From contig MAAO01000006.1 of assembly GCA_002163155.1 (NCBI GenBank), positions 1,302,001-1,366,000 of the forward strand: a stretch of 64,000 bases of DNA, read 5' to 3'. Source of the DNA: Halobacteriovorax marinus (lineage in GTDB: Bacteria; Bdellovibrionota; Bacteriovoracia; Bacteriovoracales; Bacteriovoracaceae). A model generated the notes under the pieces. It had not been told where the DNA came from. It worked only from the letters and a program-made list of their open reading frames with translations, and did no database searches. Positions 1-8,028 of the stretch are shown here, in pieces. Each line of letters starts with the position of its first letter. The stretch's first letter is position 1. A program made the position numbers and the translations under genes.

Positions 1-507
1 CAAGATTCTATTGAGAAAGCAAGATTTGCTTCTTTCATCGCTTGTGTGGTTGTTTTTGCTTTCATTCTTTTCTACTACAAAGTAAGTGGAATGGTTGCCA
101 TCTTTACATTAACTTTAAACGTTCTCATTGTTCTTGCTTGTCTAGTAGGTCTTGAAGCCACTCTTACGCTTCCAGGTATTGCTGGTATTGCTCTTACAAT
201 TGGTATGGCGGTTGATGCGAATATTATTATCTACGAGAGAATTCGAGAAGAAGTTCGAAAGGGTGTAGGTTTTTACAAAGCTGTTGAAAGTGGATTTGAA
301 TCTGCCTTTTGGACAATTGTTGATGCCAACATTACAACGGCCCTTGCTGGTTTCTGTCTATTAAACTTTGGTACAGGTCCAATTAGAGGATTTGCGGTAA
401 CACTTATTATCGGAATTTTCGCTACAGTTTACACTTCGTACTTTGTAGGGAAGCTAATTTTTGAATTTTACATGGACAAAGTCGAAGGAAAAGACCTTAG
501 CATTTAA
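1..507 (+). CDS. secD: Protein translocase subunit SecD, C-terminal part
   Basis: This is the 3' end of secD; the reading frame is open from base 1, so the gene begins before the window. The 168 visible residues hold the last membrane-spanning part of an RND-type protein-export subunit, with the SecD signature GIALTIGMAVDANIIIYERI followed by hydrophobic helices. SecD works with SecF in the inner membrane, using the proton motive force to help complete export through SecYEG. It lies 16 bp before secF on the same strand, the usual secD-secF order. The GTG at 46 is an internal codon, not the start. Confidence 0.95.
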   Translation, partial: QDSIEKARFASFIACVVVFAFILFYYKVSGMVAIFTLTLNVLIVLACLVGLEATLTLPGIAGIALTIGMAVDANIIIYERIREEVRKGVGFYKAVESGFESAFWTIVDANITTALAGFCLLNFGTGPIRGFAVTLIIGIFATVYTSYFVGKLIFEFYMDKVEGKDLSI

Positions 508-523
508 GGTCTAGGAGTTAATA

Positions 524-1447
524 ATGTTAGAAATAATTAAAAGTAATACAAGTATAAATTTTGTCAGTAAGTTTTCTAAAACTGCTATTATTTCTTTAAT
601 TCTTGTTGCTGTTTCAGTTTTTGGAATCGTGACGAAATTGAATTATGGAGTAGATTTTAGAGGTGGAGCTGAAATTCAAATTAAGTTTCAAGAAGCTGTG
701 AACTTAAATGATGTGAGAAAAACTTTGAAGGCCGCTGGTTTCAAAGGAATCGCAGCACAAAGTATCGGTGAATTATCTGAGAACGAATTTATTGTAAAAG
801 TTCAAGGTGATGAAACGAATCTTAACGAAATCACTGAGCAAGTTTCTACTTCTCTTAAGAATTCGTTTTCTGCTCAAGGAGTAGAAGTTCGTAAGGTTGA
901 TATCGTTGGTCCAAAGGCCGGTGCACAACTGAGAATTTCTGGTTTCCAAGCAATGCTTTGGGCGCTAATTGCCATTATGATTTATATCGGACTTCGTTTC
1001 GATTTTAAATATTCACCAGGCGCTATCTTTGCACTCTTTCATGATGTGACGATTATTCTTGGTGTCTTTTCATTCTGTAATATTGAATTCACACTGCAGA
1101 CAGTAGCAGCGCTTCTAGCGGTTATTGGTTACTCTGTGAATGATACGGTTATTGTTTACGATAGAGTGAGAGAGCATGAAGAGAAGTATGCTGATCTACC
1201 TCTTTCTACTCACATTAACCAAGCTGTAAACGAGACGCTTTCAAGAACAATCATGACTTCTTTAACAACTTTGTTTGTTTCTGTTGTTATGTACTCATTT
1301 GGTGGACTAGCTATTAGAGATTTCTTCTTAGCTATTACTCTAGGTGTTGTGATCGGGACATACTCTTCAATTTTTGTTGCAGCTCCAATCACACTTCTTT
1401 TTGATAAATTCTCCAAAGGTGATGTTGAAGCTCCGGCCGAGGCATAG
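524..1447 (+). CDS. secF: Protein translocase subunit SecF
   Basis: This 307-residue protein has the normal length and order of SecF: a first membrane helix (about 20-38), the periplasmic start motif YGVDFRGG (41-48), a periplasmic domain, then five clustered membrane helices including VIGYSVNDTVIVYDRVRE (about 200-217). It partners SecD in the accessory Sec complex. The ATG follows an AGGAG-like site (taggagttaataatg). The next gene starts 3 bp after its stop, so the three are probably one transcript. Confidence 0.96.
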   Translation: MLEIIKSNTSINFVSKFSKTAIISLILVAVSVFGIVTKLNYGVDFRGGAEIQIKFQEAVNLNDVRKTLKAAGFKGIAAQSIGELSENEFIVKVQGDETNLNEITEQVSTSLKNSFSAQGVEVRKVDIVGPKAGAQLRISGFQAMLWALIAIMIYIGLRFDFKYSPGAIFALFHDVTIILGVFSFCNIEFTLQTVAALLAVIGYSVNDTVIVYDRVREHEEKYADLPLSTHINQAVNETLSRTIMTSLTTLFVSVVMYSFGGLAIRDFFLAITLGVVIGTYSSIFVAAPITLLFDKFSKGDVEAPAEA

Positions 1448-1450
1448 TCT

Positions 1451-2218
1451 TTGACAACAAATAGAATTTTTAACACTTTTATAATGGGCCTAGGGATTTT
1501 ATCTCTGGGCCTTTTTATTTCTTCTCACGATATTCTTGCTCAAAACAATGCACATCAAGAAACTGAATATGTTGATGATGGGGAAGAGCATGATGTTGAA
1601 GAACTAGAAGGTGTCATCAATCAGTACCGAAATCAGAATAAAGAAGTCACCGAAGCGCTACAGGATTTTACTAAAGACGGTAGTCTTTCAGAAGGTGATA
1701 GGAAGAAAATTTTAGAAATGTACTCCAGTGCCACTGGCAAGACTGGAGCTCCTGGACCAAATGGTATGGGTGCCGGTGGAAAATTGGATATGGAGAAGTT
1801 CCGTCCAGTGATTAAACAACTCAATGGTCAGTACGGTAGAATGACTTATTCGAGCGCTAAGGGCCAAATTCAAAGCAATATCGAGCAAACTCCAGCGAAG
1901 GGATTCTTTAGGGCCTTTCCAAAAATGGTTGATTTCGTGACCCACTTAATTCGCGACAATTCGGCCATGTTAAGTCTACTTGATATGTTTAAAGATAGAA
2001 GAAAACTCCTGTTCTACTTAGGAGCTAATATCGCGACAATTATTCTAGGTTTCATCCTAAAACGTCGTGTCTCAAAAGAGGCGGCTTTTTCAGAGCGGCT
2101 TTCAAAGTGGATCTTTAGAAAAGGTCTTGTGATGGGGATGCGTTTTGGACTCTTACTACTATTCTTTAAATCAGAAATTTATCCAACTTGGCAAATCGTT
2201 AAGAAAGTTTTCTTGTAA
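1451..2218 (+). CDS. Membrane protein of unknown function downstream of secF
   Basis: I do not recognise a family. From a TTG start, 3 bp after secF, it encodes 255 residues; an ATG at 1484 is an alternative start inside the signal region. It has an N-terminal hydrophobic segment ending near ILAQ (likely signal peptide), an acidic stretch around residues 40-55, a glycine/proline-rich middle (about 98-110) and two C-terminal hydrophobic helices separated by basic residues (about 185-205 and 225-243). The position directly behind secDF suggests co-expression and an envelope location, but no function can be inferred. Its stop is 1 bp from the stop of the converging lipoprotein gene. Confidence 0.7.
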   Translation: MTTNRIFNTFIMGLGILSLGLFISSHDILAQNNAHQETEYVDDGEEHDVEELEGVINQYRNQNKEVTEALQDFTKDGSLSEGDRKKILEMYSSATGKTGAPGPNGMGAGGKLDMEKFRPVIKQLNGQYGRMTYSSAKGQIQSNIEQTPAKGFFRAFPKMVDFVTHLIRDNSAMLSLLDMFKDRRKLLFYLGANIATIILGFILKRRVSKEAAFSERLSKWIFRKGLVMGMRFGLLLLFFKSEIYPTWQIVKKVFL

Positions 2219-2219
2219 A

Positions 2220-3857
2220 TTAATCTAGAGCTGGTGCACAACCAAATCTCTTATCAGCAGGTGATACTGAAGTGGATAGTCCCACTTGATCAGATCCTAC
2301 ACTCAATTCTGAAGGTCTTCTAACAGTGTAGATTTTCTGAGAAGACTTCTTAATATACGGATTCACTGGATCAGCAGGCCAATAGAAGTGAATTGTTTTC
2401 TGAGTTGCAGTTATTTCATCTGGAACAAAATGTTGATTATTCTCATAGTAGAACCAAATATTCTTTAAGAGATTCTCTCTAATAATAATAATATCAGTAG
2501 GAGCGAGTACTGGTGTTCCGTCATTGTTCGTTAAAAGTTCCGGCTCTTTTACTGCCATGTATATTCCTTCAGTAGAAACACCCACGACTTCTTTTAAGAT
2601 ATTGAAGAGCTTATCGTTACCATTGTAATGAGTTTGATCTGGACAAAAGGCCCTACCACTTACTGGATCAATCCAAGGAACCATGTAGAAACCAAGATTT
2701 GGCGCCGGACCATCGATATTAGGCCTATTGGGCCAAGTGAGTAGTCCAAAAATATTTATAGTTTTAGTAATGCCATGATCATCAAGTAGAGTTTGTTGAA
2801 TTGTTTCATTAATATCTGCTCTACTATTTGCGTTCTGATCAGCAAATCGAATATCGGATTGATCCCACAGAGCAAAGTGTTGTGGAATAAGTTCTAAGCG
2901 ATCATAGAGTGGAGAATCATTGTCTCCAAAGAGAGTCACATCATGACAAAAGAGAAATGGGTTTCCTGGTGGAAGTGAGGGAGGATTATTATTACTTGAA
3001 AAGTAATAGTGTAATCTCGCTGCATTCTCATAGAGATTTCCCGCAGGAACTACTGTTCCCGCTCTTGTTAAACAAGTGTACTGAGAAGCGGGCATAATTT
3101 TAAGTGGTGTTTCATCAGCAACAGGATCTGTTGAATAGTTTATTCTTCTAATTTGAAAAGACTGACTCTTAGCATTTGAGCCTGAACCTTTTTCTTTTAA
3201 AGTTGCTACGTAAGTTTTATTTATCGCCAGTGAGGAAATATTCACTTTGAAACTATTTGAACCGGCGCTATTTTCAATGGATAAATCAGTTGTTCCTGTT
3301 CCATCAAAAACTTCTAGAAAACATGCTGGACCCGTAAGGCCATCACCGATTTCCACATTACACCAATTGTGTAAGTTACCAAGTTCCGCATTGAGTGAAA
3401 TATTTGGACCCATTGTGGTGTTTACAAAGAGAGTAGGTGTTGTGGAAGGATTCGAAACACAAAAAGCTTCACAGTTATTAATGATATCTGGAACAGCTGC
3501 ATTACAGGCACAGAAATCTTTATTGATATAAACTTCATCCGTTGGTCTTGCGATCTTGGTTGAATTGTCGACACAAATTCCCGCAGACGCTGCGATGATA
3601 GCCTGAGTGGCCGCGTCTTGAGCAGCGATGATATCTGCTAACTCAGTTCCTGTTGGTTGAAAGGTATCTGCCGGACAAGTGGTGACACAAGTATCACCAG
3701 AGGAGAGTAAGAAGAGGTCTAAATCACAGCCGCCTGAAGTACTACCTTGGCTATTAGAAGAAATACTTGGTTTCCCTTTTCGCCCATCACCAGATACACA
3801 AGCACTTAAGTTGAGTACTAATAAAGATATAAATAGATAGTTTCCAAGATTTTTCAA
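2220..3857 (-). CDS. Cysteine-rich secreted lipoprotein, function unknown
   Basis: The protein has 545 residues and starts with TTG, chosen because AAGGAA lies 5 bases upstream and the N-terminus is a classic lipoprotein signal: MKN, a hydrophobic core, and lipobox LSAC (Cys20). After the lipidated cysteine comes a Ser/Gly-rich linker, then a cysteine-rich region up to about residue 190 (for example GGCDLDLF, CVTTCP, FCACN, CEAFC). It is most likely anchored in the outer membrane. No enzyme motif was seen. It converges with the gene downstream of secF. Confidence 0.75.
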   Translation of the reverse strand: MKNLGNYLFISLLVLNLSACVSGDGRKGKPSISSNSQGSTSGGCDLDLFLLSSGDTCVTTCPADTFQPTGTELADIIAAQDAATQAIIAASAGICVDNSTKIARPTDEVYINKDFCACNAAVPDIINNCEAFCVSNPSTTPTLFVNTTMGPNISLNAELGNLHNWCNVEIGDGLTGPACFLEVFDGTGTTDLSIENSAGSNSFKVNISSLAINKTYVATLKEKGSGSNAKSQSFQIRRINYSTDPVADETPLKIMPASQYTCLTRAGTVVPAGNLYENAARLHYYFSSNNNPPSLPPGNPFLFCHDVTLFGDNDSPLYDRLELIPQHFALWDQSDIRFADQNANSRADINETIQQTLLDDHGITKTINIFGLLTWPNRPNIDGPAPNLGFYMVPWIDPVSGRAFCPDQTHYNGNDKLFNILKEVVGVSTEGIYMAVKEPELLTNNDGTPVLAPTDIIIIRENLLKNIWFYYENNQHFVPDEITATQKTIHFYWPADPVNPYIKKSSQKIYTVRRPSELSVGSDQVGLSTSVSPADKRFGCAPALD

Positions 3858-4187
3858 TTTTCTTCCTTAATAACTTACTAATACTAATCGACAACTAAGC
3901 TTTATACTTGAATGTCTTTCTCATCATTTTAGTACTTTAATGGTGGCTACCTTAATTCTTTCTTTATTCTTCGTGTTTTCAATAGTTTATGTGCTAGACT
4001 AGTCATTACTAGATGAAATCAAAGACTCATTTTGTGGGCACTAGACCCCTAAAATGACTTGAAAACCGTGAAATTAGGTTTTTAAAATAAATTGATTTAA
4101 TCTATTTAGATATTTCTCGTAAGTGCCGAGAAGTATATCAACCTAAAAAGAATCGTAAATAATTATGCTTCAGAAAAGGAGAGACGT
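3858..4187. other. 330-bp intergenic region before the HU/IHF gene
   Basis: The region separates the divergent lipoprotein and HU/IHF genes. No open frame with a ribosome site was seen. It holds a short inverted repeat TTCTCG/CGAGAA at about 4112-4130 and, next to the gene, a good ribosome site (AAGGAGA) 5-6 bases before the ATG at 4188. The length and AT richness fit two divergent promoters plus a leader, but I cannot assign a promoter with certainty. Confidence 0.4.
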
Positions 4188-4493
4188 ATGACTAAAGCGG
4201 ATCTTGTAGCTGCTCTAGAAAAGCAGGCAAATTTGACTCACAAGCAGGCCGAATCAATTATTAATATTTGCTTCGATTCAATGATTAAGTCACTTTATAA
4301 TGACGAGAGAATTGAAATCAGGGGATTTGGATCTTTTGCAAATAGAAATTATAAAGCTTACGAGGGGCGTAACCCTAAGACTGGTAAAGTGGTGAAAGTA
4401 CCACCTAAGAAAGTACCTTTCTTTAAAGTTGGTAAAGAACTTAGAGAAATGGTCGACGCTGGTAAAGATAAATACGTTATTCGCGAAGCTTAA
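4188..4493 (+). CDS. HU/IHF-family DNA-binding protein
   Basis: This is a small basic protein of 101 residues with the HU/IHF architecture: an N-terminal helical dimerisation part (MTKADLVAAL...), then RGFGSF, and the DNA-binding beta arm with the signature GRNPKTG (about 60-66) followed by VVKVPPKK. Such proteins bend DNA as dimers and organise the nucleoid. The sequence alone does not clearly separate HU from the IHF alpha type, so no symbol is given. A strong ribosome site (AAAGGAGA) precedes the ATG. It is a single gene followed by the tRNA-Cys. Confidence 0.92.
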   Translation: MTKADLVAALEKQANLTHKQAESIINICFDSMIKSLYNDERIEIRGFGSFANRNYKAYEGRNPKTGKVVKVPPKKVPFFKVGKELREMVDAGKDKYVIREA

Positions 4494-4544
4494 AATACTT
4501 AGTCTAATCAATGTAGAACTGTCTAACTCTTAGAGAGTTCTATA

Positions 4545-4576
4545 TTGACATATACTTCTAAGTCCTTCATTATACA
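4545..4576 (+). promoter_or_regulatory. Likely promoter of tRNA-Cys
   Basis: A perfect -35 box TTGACA (4545-4550) is followed by AT-rich sequence with two possible -10 boxes: CATTAT at 4568-4573 (17-base spacing) or TATACA at 4571-4576. Either would start RNA a few bases before the tRNA at 4593. Confidence 0.55.
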
Positions 4577-4592
4577 ACTTCATTACCGATAT

Positions 4593-4674
4593 GGTCAGGT
4601 GGCAGAGTGGTCGAATGCGGCAGTTTGCAAAACTGTTATCCCACGCGCCGGTTCGAATCCGGCCCTGACCTCCA
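4593..4674 (+). tRNA. tRNA-Cys (anticodon GCA)
   Basis: A full cloverleaf can be drawn: acceptor stem GGTCAGG/CCTGACC (4593-4599, 4664-4670), D arm with GCA/TGC stem, anticodon stem GCAGT/ACTGT with loop TTGCAAA giving anticodon GCA at 4627-4629, T arm GCCGG-TTCGAAT-CCGGC (4647-4663), discriminator T and an encoded CCA (4672-4674). The variable region is 10 bases (4637-4646), longer than the usual 4-5 of tRNA-Cys, giving 82 bases in total. Confidence 0.95.
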
Positions 4675-4675
4675 T

Positions 4676-4710
4676 AAAAAAAACTACCCTTTGCGGTAGT
4701 TTTTTTTTGT
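4676..4710 (+). terminator. Rho-independent terminator after tRNA-Cys
   Basis: The stem AAACTACC (4681-4688) pairs with GGTAGTTT (4695-4702) around a 6-base loop. It is followed by a run of T and preceded by a run of A, so it could act in both directions. Confidence 0.9.
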
Positions 4711-4735
4711 CTTTTTTTTCAATTTAATGACTGAT

Positions 4736-6007
4736 TCAGAAGAGACTAAAGAAAGGAATCCCAGCACTGAGTCCCCACATGGAGGCCTTGGAATCATCTC
4801 GTCCCCAACGAATATAATTAATTTCTAGAAACCATCTCTTACCCATACGTAGCCATAGGTTTTCATAATCTTCGCGACTAGAAGTTGAGAGGAACATGCC
4901 GTAGACCATGGTGTAATTCTCTAAACCAAAGGCGTGCTTATAGACTACTTCAAATCCCTGTGGGTAGATGAAGCGATGATCAAACTTATCATCGCCTTTG
5001 AACTTAAATGAGAGTCCCTGCGCCCCTAGTAAGGGAACAAAGGTTAAGCGGTTATCGAAAACACTGGCGATGGTGTAGGCGAAGTAGAGACCTGAGTTAT
5101 TAAAAATTGTTCCTCTCGCCATGAGAGCATCGAAGAAGCGCAGACTTGAATTTTCATAGAGATCAAATTTTCCATACAGCATTATCGCAGGAGCTATGGT
5201 TTTGTTTTCTGTCTTTCCCCCTTTGGAGGAATCAAAGAAGTAGGGGCCAAAACCAAAGGCGGTTTTTAATCGGTGCATTCTTCTTGGAAGTTTGGCGGTA
5301 ATTTTGACTTTGGTTTTCATTCCACGTCTGTTGACGAGAGGAATGTAGACGGGGGAGTTGTCTTTTAAGAAAACGGTAAAGGGTGAACCACTGCCGTCGG
5401 GAAGAGTGAAGTTTGTAGCTTCCAGTTTTACAATGAGACGAGGTCTCTCTTTTCCAAATTGTCCCGTTCTCTCTAATCTACAACCTATGCTGTAGTACTC
5501 GCCTTCAAGGCCTAGTATATCTAGAGAATAAGGGACACAGGAGTAGTCAATGAGTTTAGATTTTTGAGCATTCTTTCTCTTAGCTTTCTTAGCACTGATA
5601 GTGATGGTTTCAATTAACTTAGGTCCCATGAAAACTTCAATAACTTTTGGGTCAAAGAGATTTACGTAAATTTCAGTATAGACATGTTTCAACTTATCTA
5701 CCGGAATGATGCCACTGCCTTTGTACTTGATGAAAATATCATTTTTCTTTTTCACCTTTATAGCAACTCGTGCTCTTGGGGAGAGTAGGTTGTTTTCATC
5801 TCTTACCCATTGAACTGAGCCTTTTACAAACCTTGCTCTGGCCACTTTGCCATTTCTTCTATGAGTTAATTTAAAGTCTCGTAAGTTGATAGAGTTTCTT
5901 GCTTTGCCTATTTCTACGGGACCAAAGGAAAAGGAGAGTCCCTCTGCAGCGAGTGCGGAGAGAGGGGATAAAATGAATAGGAGAGTTAGAACGGCTGAGA
6001 GTTTCAT
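4736..6007 (-). CDS. Exported protein of unknown function, possibly outer membrane
   Basis: The frame could begin at 6061, but the ATG at 6007 is chosen because it gives a clean signal peptide (MKLSAVLTL... SALAAEG) and about 423 residues. The mature protein is basic and rich in alternating polar and aromatic/hydrophobic residues. It ends in aromatic-rich strands with a C-terminal Phe (IPFFSLF), as seen in outer-membrane beta-barrels. No catalytic motif was recognised. It stands alone between the tRNA terminator and the terminator at 6123-6153. Confidence 0.7.
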   Translation of the reverse strand: MKLSAVLTLLFILSPLSALAAEGLSFSFGPVEIGKARNSINLRDFKLTHRRNGKVARARFVKGSVQWVRDENNLLSPRARVAIKVKKKNDIFIKYKGSGIIPVDKLKHVYTEIYVNLFDPKVIEVFMGPKLIETITISAKKAKRKNAQKSKLIDYSCVPYSLDILGLEGEYYSIGCRLERTGQFGKERPRLIVKLEATNFTLPDGSGSPFTVFLKDNSPVYIPLVNRRGMKTKVKITAKLPRRMHRLKTAFGFGPYFFDSSKGGKTENKTIAPAIMLYGKFDLYENSSLRFFDALMARGTIFNNSGLYFAYTIASVFDNRLTFVPLLGAQGLSFKFKGDDKFDHRFIYPQGFEVVYKHAFGLENYTMVYGMFLSTSSREDYENLWLRMGKRWFLEINYIRWGRDDSKASMWGLSAGIPFFSLF

Positions 6008-6122
6008 TGCTCTTATTATAGCGATATTTTGTAAGTGATTCAGTGTTTGGCAGAAGCTCACTCATTGCTGGGAGAGAGTGAGAGAAGTATTTTAGTTAGA
6101 GATGTCGAGAGCATGAAAACAT

Positions 6123-6153
6123 AAATAGCCGAAGAATATAACTTCGGCTATTT
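6123..6153 (-). terminator. Terminator after the acyltransferase-like gene
   Basis: A perfect 12-bp stem AAATAGCCGAAG/CTTCGGCTATTT surrounds a 7-base loop, 9 bases after the stop at 6162. On the minus strand it is followed by T-rich sequence. Its symmetry means it could also protect the gene at 4736-6007 from read-through. Confidence 0.8.
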
Positions 6154-6161
6154 ACAATATG

Positions 6162-7034
6162 TTATGCTATTTTTGAAACTTTAGTTTTAGAAGTATCTTC
6201 TTTCTTAGATGTTTCGTGTCCAGATCCACTACCTTTCTTTTTCAACTTCAAAAGACTAATTTTTAACATGAATAGTAAACCTCTTTGGTAGAGATTTGTA
6301 AGGAAGCCTATTTTTCCAACTTGGACAATGTCCTCTCCCTTAGAGTGATCAATCCAGGTCATGCAAAATGTTTGGTAAATAAATTTTTCAGCTCGCGCCA
6401 GTTTATAGAAGTTTGTCGAAAACCCCATTCCATTTGAGTTCGATGACATCGTGAAACGTCGAGAGTCAATTTCCACAAGATCATCTGTAACAAAGTATTT
6501 TTTTATATATTCATCTTCTAGCGCCTTGACTACATCTTTGTAATTCTTGGGTATCAACTTTGCATTTTGGCTAGGTGAGGGCCAAGCCTTATGAACTATA
6601 TTATCAAACGATTCTATAATAGAAGGTGTCGAACTTATATTAGTTGAATAAATAGTTCCAAGTGATTCGTATGCAAGAATCATATTTTGGATTGCAGGGT
6701 AGGAGATGCAATTTGCCCCTGGGTTCTTATTAATAATAACAAGCCCAGCGTGAAGAATAGGTCCGTGTGAACAATGAATGATTGGACTTATTAAAAAACC
6801 AAATGCTTCATCTTCAAAATACATTAGCGCGATAACACATGAATCATAGAGTTTTCTGTTTTCTTCTAAGGTGTTTCCAGCAATTAAGAAATTATTCTTT
6901 ACAGGTGACCTTGAACTCTCGTTTATAGTAACGAGCTCTTTTCTCATCTTGGAGAATTCAAGATCATCCAACTCTTTGCCTGGATTCATATAGTGAATAG
7001 ACTTAAACGAATTTATGGTATTTATCTTTTTCAT
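6162..7034 (-). CDS. Unknown protein, possible GNAT-like N-acyltransferase
   Basis: The protein has 290 residues. The middle part (about 60-150: a strand ALMYFEDEAFGFLISP, then HAGLVIINK, then a helix and the strand TIYSTNISSTPS) resembles the strand-helix pattern of GNAT-fold acyltransferases such as N-acyl amino acid synthases; this rests on pattern only. The C-terminus is a Lys/Ser/Gly-rich tail after a hydrophobic helix. It starts 9 bases after the stop of the E1-like gene, and its ribosome site (AAGAGGAAA) overlaps that stop, so the two genes are coupled. This suggests that both act on the same small molecule or peptide. Confidence 0.6.
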   Translation of the reverse strand: MKKINTINSFKSIHYMNPGKELDDLEFSKMRKELVTINESSRSPVKNNFLIAGNTLEENRKLYDSCVIALMYFEDEAFGFLISPIIHCSHGPILHAGLVIINKNPGANCISYPAIQNMILAYESLGTIYSTNISSTPSIIESFDNIVHKAWPSPSQNAKLIPKNYKDVVKALEDEYIKKYFVTDDLVEIDSRRFTMSSNSNGMGFSTNFYKLARAEKFIYQTFCMTWIDHSKGEDIVQVGKIGFLTNLYQRGLLFMLKISLLKLKKKGSGSGHETSKKEDTSKTKVSKIA

Positions 7035-7043
7035 AATTTCCTC

Positions 7044-7862
7044 TTAAGCAGCTTTCTTTAGTTTAGTACTCTTAGTTAATTTCCCTGACTGTAATTGCAT
7101 GTCGTATTGATCAAAGAATATTCCTTGATGATCACAATGATCTCTTCCTGTACAAATTTTAAAAACCTCATTGGCCATGAGAACTCCACTCAGCCATACG
7201 ACTGGGCCAAGAGAAGGTCTTGGACGTTTCTTGTAGACAATATCTTTGACGAATTCTTTATCAATGATTTCATAGGGACTGAAGTGAGAAAAAGTATAGG
7301 CGACTTCAATATCTACTGCTTCATTACAGATCTCTGGGGTGAGTTCTTCTAGAGGAATTCCTTGTGTAGGTAGGTCTAAAAACTCTTCCCAGTGTGGAGA
7401 GTCAGGAGTCATAACAAAAACGCTCGCGTAGGGAGTTAGCCAGGCATCAACGATGGTAAGTCCTCTTTGTCTGGCATTTCTCTCTAAGATCAAAGAGTTA
7501 AACATTTCGTCCATTCCATTTACAATATAATCAACATTTTCTAGTAATGATGAAATATTATCTAAGGTGACTTTCTCGTTATATGCTTTAATTTCCAATT
7601 CAGGGTTTATAAGTAGGTACTCATTCTTTAGAACTTCTACTTTGAATTTACCAAGAGAATTAATATTGGCATGGAGCTGTCGATTGAAATTCGATTTTTC
7701 GTAGATATCATGATCAATTATAGTTAATTTACCTATTCCCATACGGACTAGGACTTCAGCGCAAACGCCTCCCATTCCTCCAACTCCTGCAATGAGAACA
7801 TGTGTTTTCTTTAAAGCGTCTTGATCCATTTGTGAAATTAAACCTAAGTTTCTTGAAAACAT
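7044..7862 (-). CDS. ThiF/MoeB/HesA-family E1-like adenylyltransferase
   Basis: The 272 residues carry the Rossmann-type ATP-binding fold of E1-like enzymes: VLIAGVGGMGGVCAEVLVRMG (about 22-42), IIDHDIYEKSNFNRQ with the conserved Asp and Arg, and later VDYIVNGMDE. Such enzymes activate a C-terminal carboxylate with ATP for sulfur transfer or amide/isopeptide formation. The paired CxxC zinc motifs of MoeB/ThiF are absent; only CTGRDHCDH is seen near the C-terminus. No ubiquitin-like or MoaD/ThiS partner lies nearby. It is the first gene of a two-gene unit with the acyltransferase-like protein, which argues against a housekeeping role in thiamin or molybdopterin synthesis. Confidence 0.85.
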   Translation of the reverse strand: MFSRNLGLISQMDQDALKKTHVLIAGVGGMGGVCAEVLVRMGIGKLTIIDHDIYEKSNFNRQLHANINSLGKFKVEVLKNEYLLINPELEIKAYNEKVTLDNISSLLENVDYIVNGMDEMFNSLILERNARQRGLTIVDAWLTPYASVFVMTPDSPHWEEFLDLPTQGIPLEELTPEICNEAVDIEVAYTFSHFSPYEIIDKEFVKDIVYKKRPRPSLGPVVWLSGVLMANEVFKICTGRDHCDHQGIFFDQYDMQLQSGKLTKSTKLKKAA

Positions 7863-8001
7863 AATTTCTCCTTGAGTAAAAGAAATTCATCATAAACTTA
7901 ATTTGATAAAACTTTAGAAGTTTATTTTAACTTCATTGAGTTATCAGTAATTTAAAATTTAATTATCAATTTATCTTTAGAATTAAAATGGAATGAGTTG
8001 T

Positions 8002-8028
8002 TTTGATAGCCCGAAAAATTTGGCTATT
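8002..8028 (-). terminator. Possible terminator overlapping the end of a histidine kinase gene
   Basis: The inverted repeat GATAGCC (8005-8011) and GGCTAT (8022-8027) overlaps the stop codon at 8024. On the minus strand it is followed by a short A/T-rich tail. The stem is short, so support is modest. Confidence 0.4.

Noticed and set aside
4545-4727. 60-codon open frame over the tRNA
   Set aside because: It reads through the tRNA-Cys and its terminator (QVAEWSNA-type artefact); there is no ribosome site.
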